This document shows, piece after piece, positions 32,058-32,533 of a stretch of 32,533 nucleotides of DNA. The translations under genes were made by a program, and so were the position numbers. The notes beneath the pieces are model-generated. The model was given only the letters and a program-made list of their open reading frames with translations. It ran no database searches and was not told the origin of the DNA. Source of the DNA: a bacterium. Lineage in GTDB: Bacteria; Margulisbacteria; Marinamargulisbacteria; UBA817; JAQBTH01. Each line of letters begins with the position of its first letter. Within the stretch, counting starts at the first letter, position 1. The DNA lies in NCBI GenBank assembly GCA_027623425.1, contig JAQBTH010000015.1, positions 1-32,533 on the forward strand, read 5' to 3'.

Positions 32058-32533
32058 TTATCTTAGTGTTTTGATGTATTCGATTATAGCGTTGATCTCA
32101 TGGTCACTCAATATTCCAGCATACGCAGGCATAATAGGGGCATATCCCTTTACTATCTGAGTTCCTGGATCCACTATTGATGATCTAATATAGTTCTCAT
32201 CTGCTTCAATAGAAGAACCATCTGCTAACGAGCGTGATTTACCGAACAGATTTGACCAGGTTGGCCCTATGCCAGATACGCCATCTACTGAGTGACATGC
32301 ATTACAGCCTTTTGCGGTGTACAGTTTTTTGCCGAGTTCAGGTAGGGGAGTATCATCATTTGCTCCAGATGATACTAACCATGATTTGTAATCATCCATA
32401 GTTTTAACCTGTAATACAGCCAACATATTGGAATGCCCATCTCCACAGTATTCGGTACAAAAAATAGTGAAGTCTCCTAGTTTTTCCGCCTCAAACCAGA
32501 TTGAGGTGTAGCGACCGGGTACAACATCACGCT
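32058..32533 (-). CDS. ctaC: Cytochrome c oxidase subunit II with fused cytochrome c domain, N-terminus outside window
   Basis: The frame is open to the window edge, giving the last 157 residues. The CuA site is clear: [18 protein letters not shown] followed by [12 protein letters not shown], with the two Cys, His and Met that bind the dinuclear copper. A cytochrome c domain follows, with heme motif [16 protein letters not shown] and the probable axial Met in [10 protein letters not shown]. This fusion defines a caa3-type oxidase, which takes electrons through its own c heme. An internal ATG at 32426 is not the start. The missing part should hold two membrane helices. Its stop is 10 nt before ctaD. 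Confidence 0.96.
   Translation of the reverse strand, partial: RDVVPGRYTSIWFEAEKLGDFTIFCTEYCGDGHSNMLAVLQVKTMDDYKSWLVSSGANDDTPLPELGKKLYTAKGCNACHSVDGVSGIGPTWSNLFGKSRSLADGSSIEADENYIRSSIVDPGTQIVKGYAPIMPAYAGILSDHEINAIIEYIKTLR

Overview
The window is a compact piece of a Gram-negative, aerobic bacterial chromosome of moderate-to-low GC. LpxC (lipid A synthesis), an outer-membrane beta-barrel, an OppA-type lipoprotein and a TatA subunit show two membranes. A caa3-type cytochrome oxidase shows O2 respiration. Abundant Mrp-type Na+/H+ antiporter genes suggest a marine or sodium-based lifestyle. I cannot name the organism. The gene mix would fit an under-sampled lineage (a marine Margulisbacteria or Deltaproteobacteria-like group), but that is only a guess.

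Layout. 1-2285: a truncated copper-neighbourhood beta-barrel protein, a TauE/SafE permease, a small helical protein and a small secreted Trp/Cys-containing protein. 2317-4672 (+): argD, a 69-residue conserved small protein ending in a clear terminator, then lpxC. 4674-5435 (-): two unrecognised acidic/helical proteins. 5518-9155 (-): an overlapping glyA-pheA-serS-arsR operon. 9208-11266: divergent trpS (-) and a WecA/TagO-type phosphoglycosyltransferase (+). 11269-15599 (-): an oligopeptide ABC transporter (A, B, C and one ATPase). 15592-21637 (-): a run of overlapping membrane genes that I read as a complete but highly divergent Mrp operon in the order A(split)-B-C-D-E-F-G, which runs directly into oppA. 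21735-29070 (+): a second, well-conserved Mrp cluster (E-F-G-MbhD-B-C-D-D-small-D). 29071-29211: a short structured intergenic region. 29212-32533 (-): a caa3 oxidase operon, ctaC(partial)-ctaD-ctaE-ctaF-tatA.

Most striking are the two back-to-back Mrp clusters. The plus-strand one keeps the ion-path Glu/Lys residues. The minus-strand one keeps the fold, gene order and overlapping coding structure but has lost most of the charged residues that drive ion transport. Its MrpA is split in two, its MrpF carries a ~220-residue acidic tail, and it is translationally coupled to a peptide-uptake ABC transporter. That looks like a repurposed Mrp-derived complex and is the best candidate here for an undescribed system.

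A second theme is gene expression. At least six start codons lie 7-8 nt (and two more 10 nt) downstream of a -10-like hexamer, mostly with no Shine-Dalgarno, so leaderless transcripts look common. Other genes have strong AGGAGG-type sites. The genome is very compact: neighbouring genes overlap by 1-32 nt and convergent genes are 1-2 nt apart. There is no gene-free stretch above 300 bases. The longest gaps are 1810-1991 (AT-rich, holding the upstream region of the secreted protein) and 29071-29211. I saw no rRNA, tRNA, CRISPR array, transposase or phage gene.
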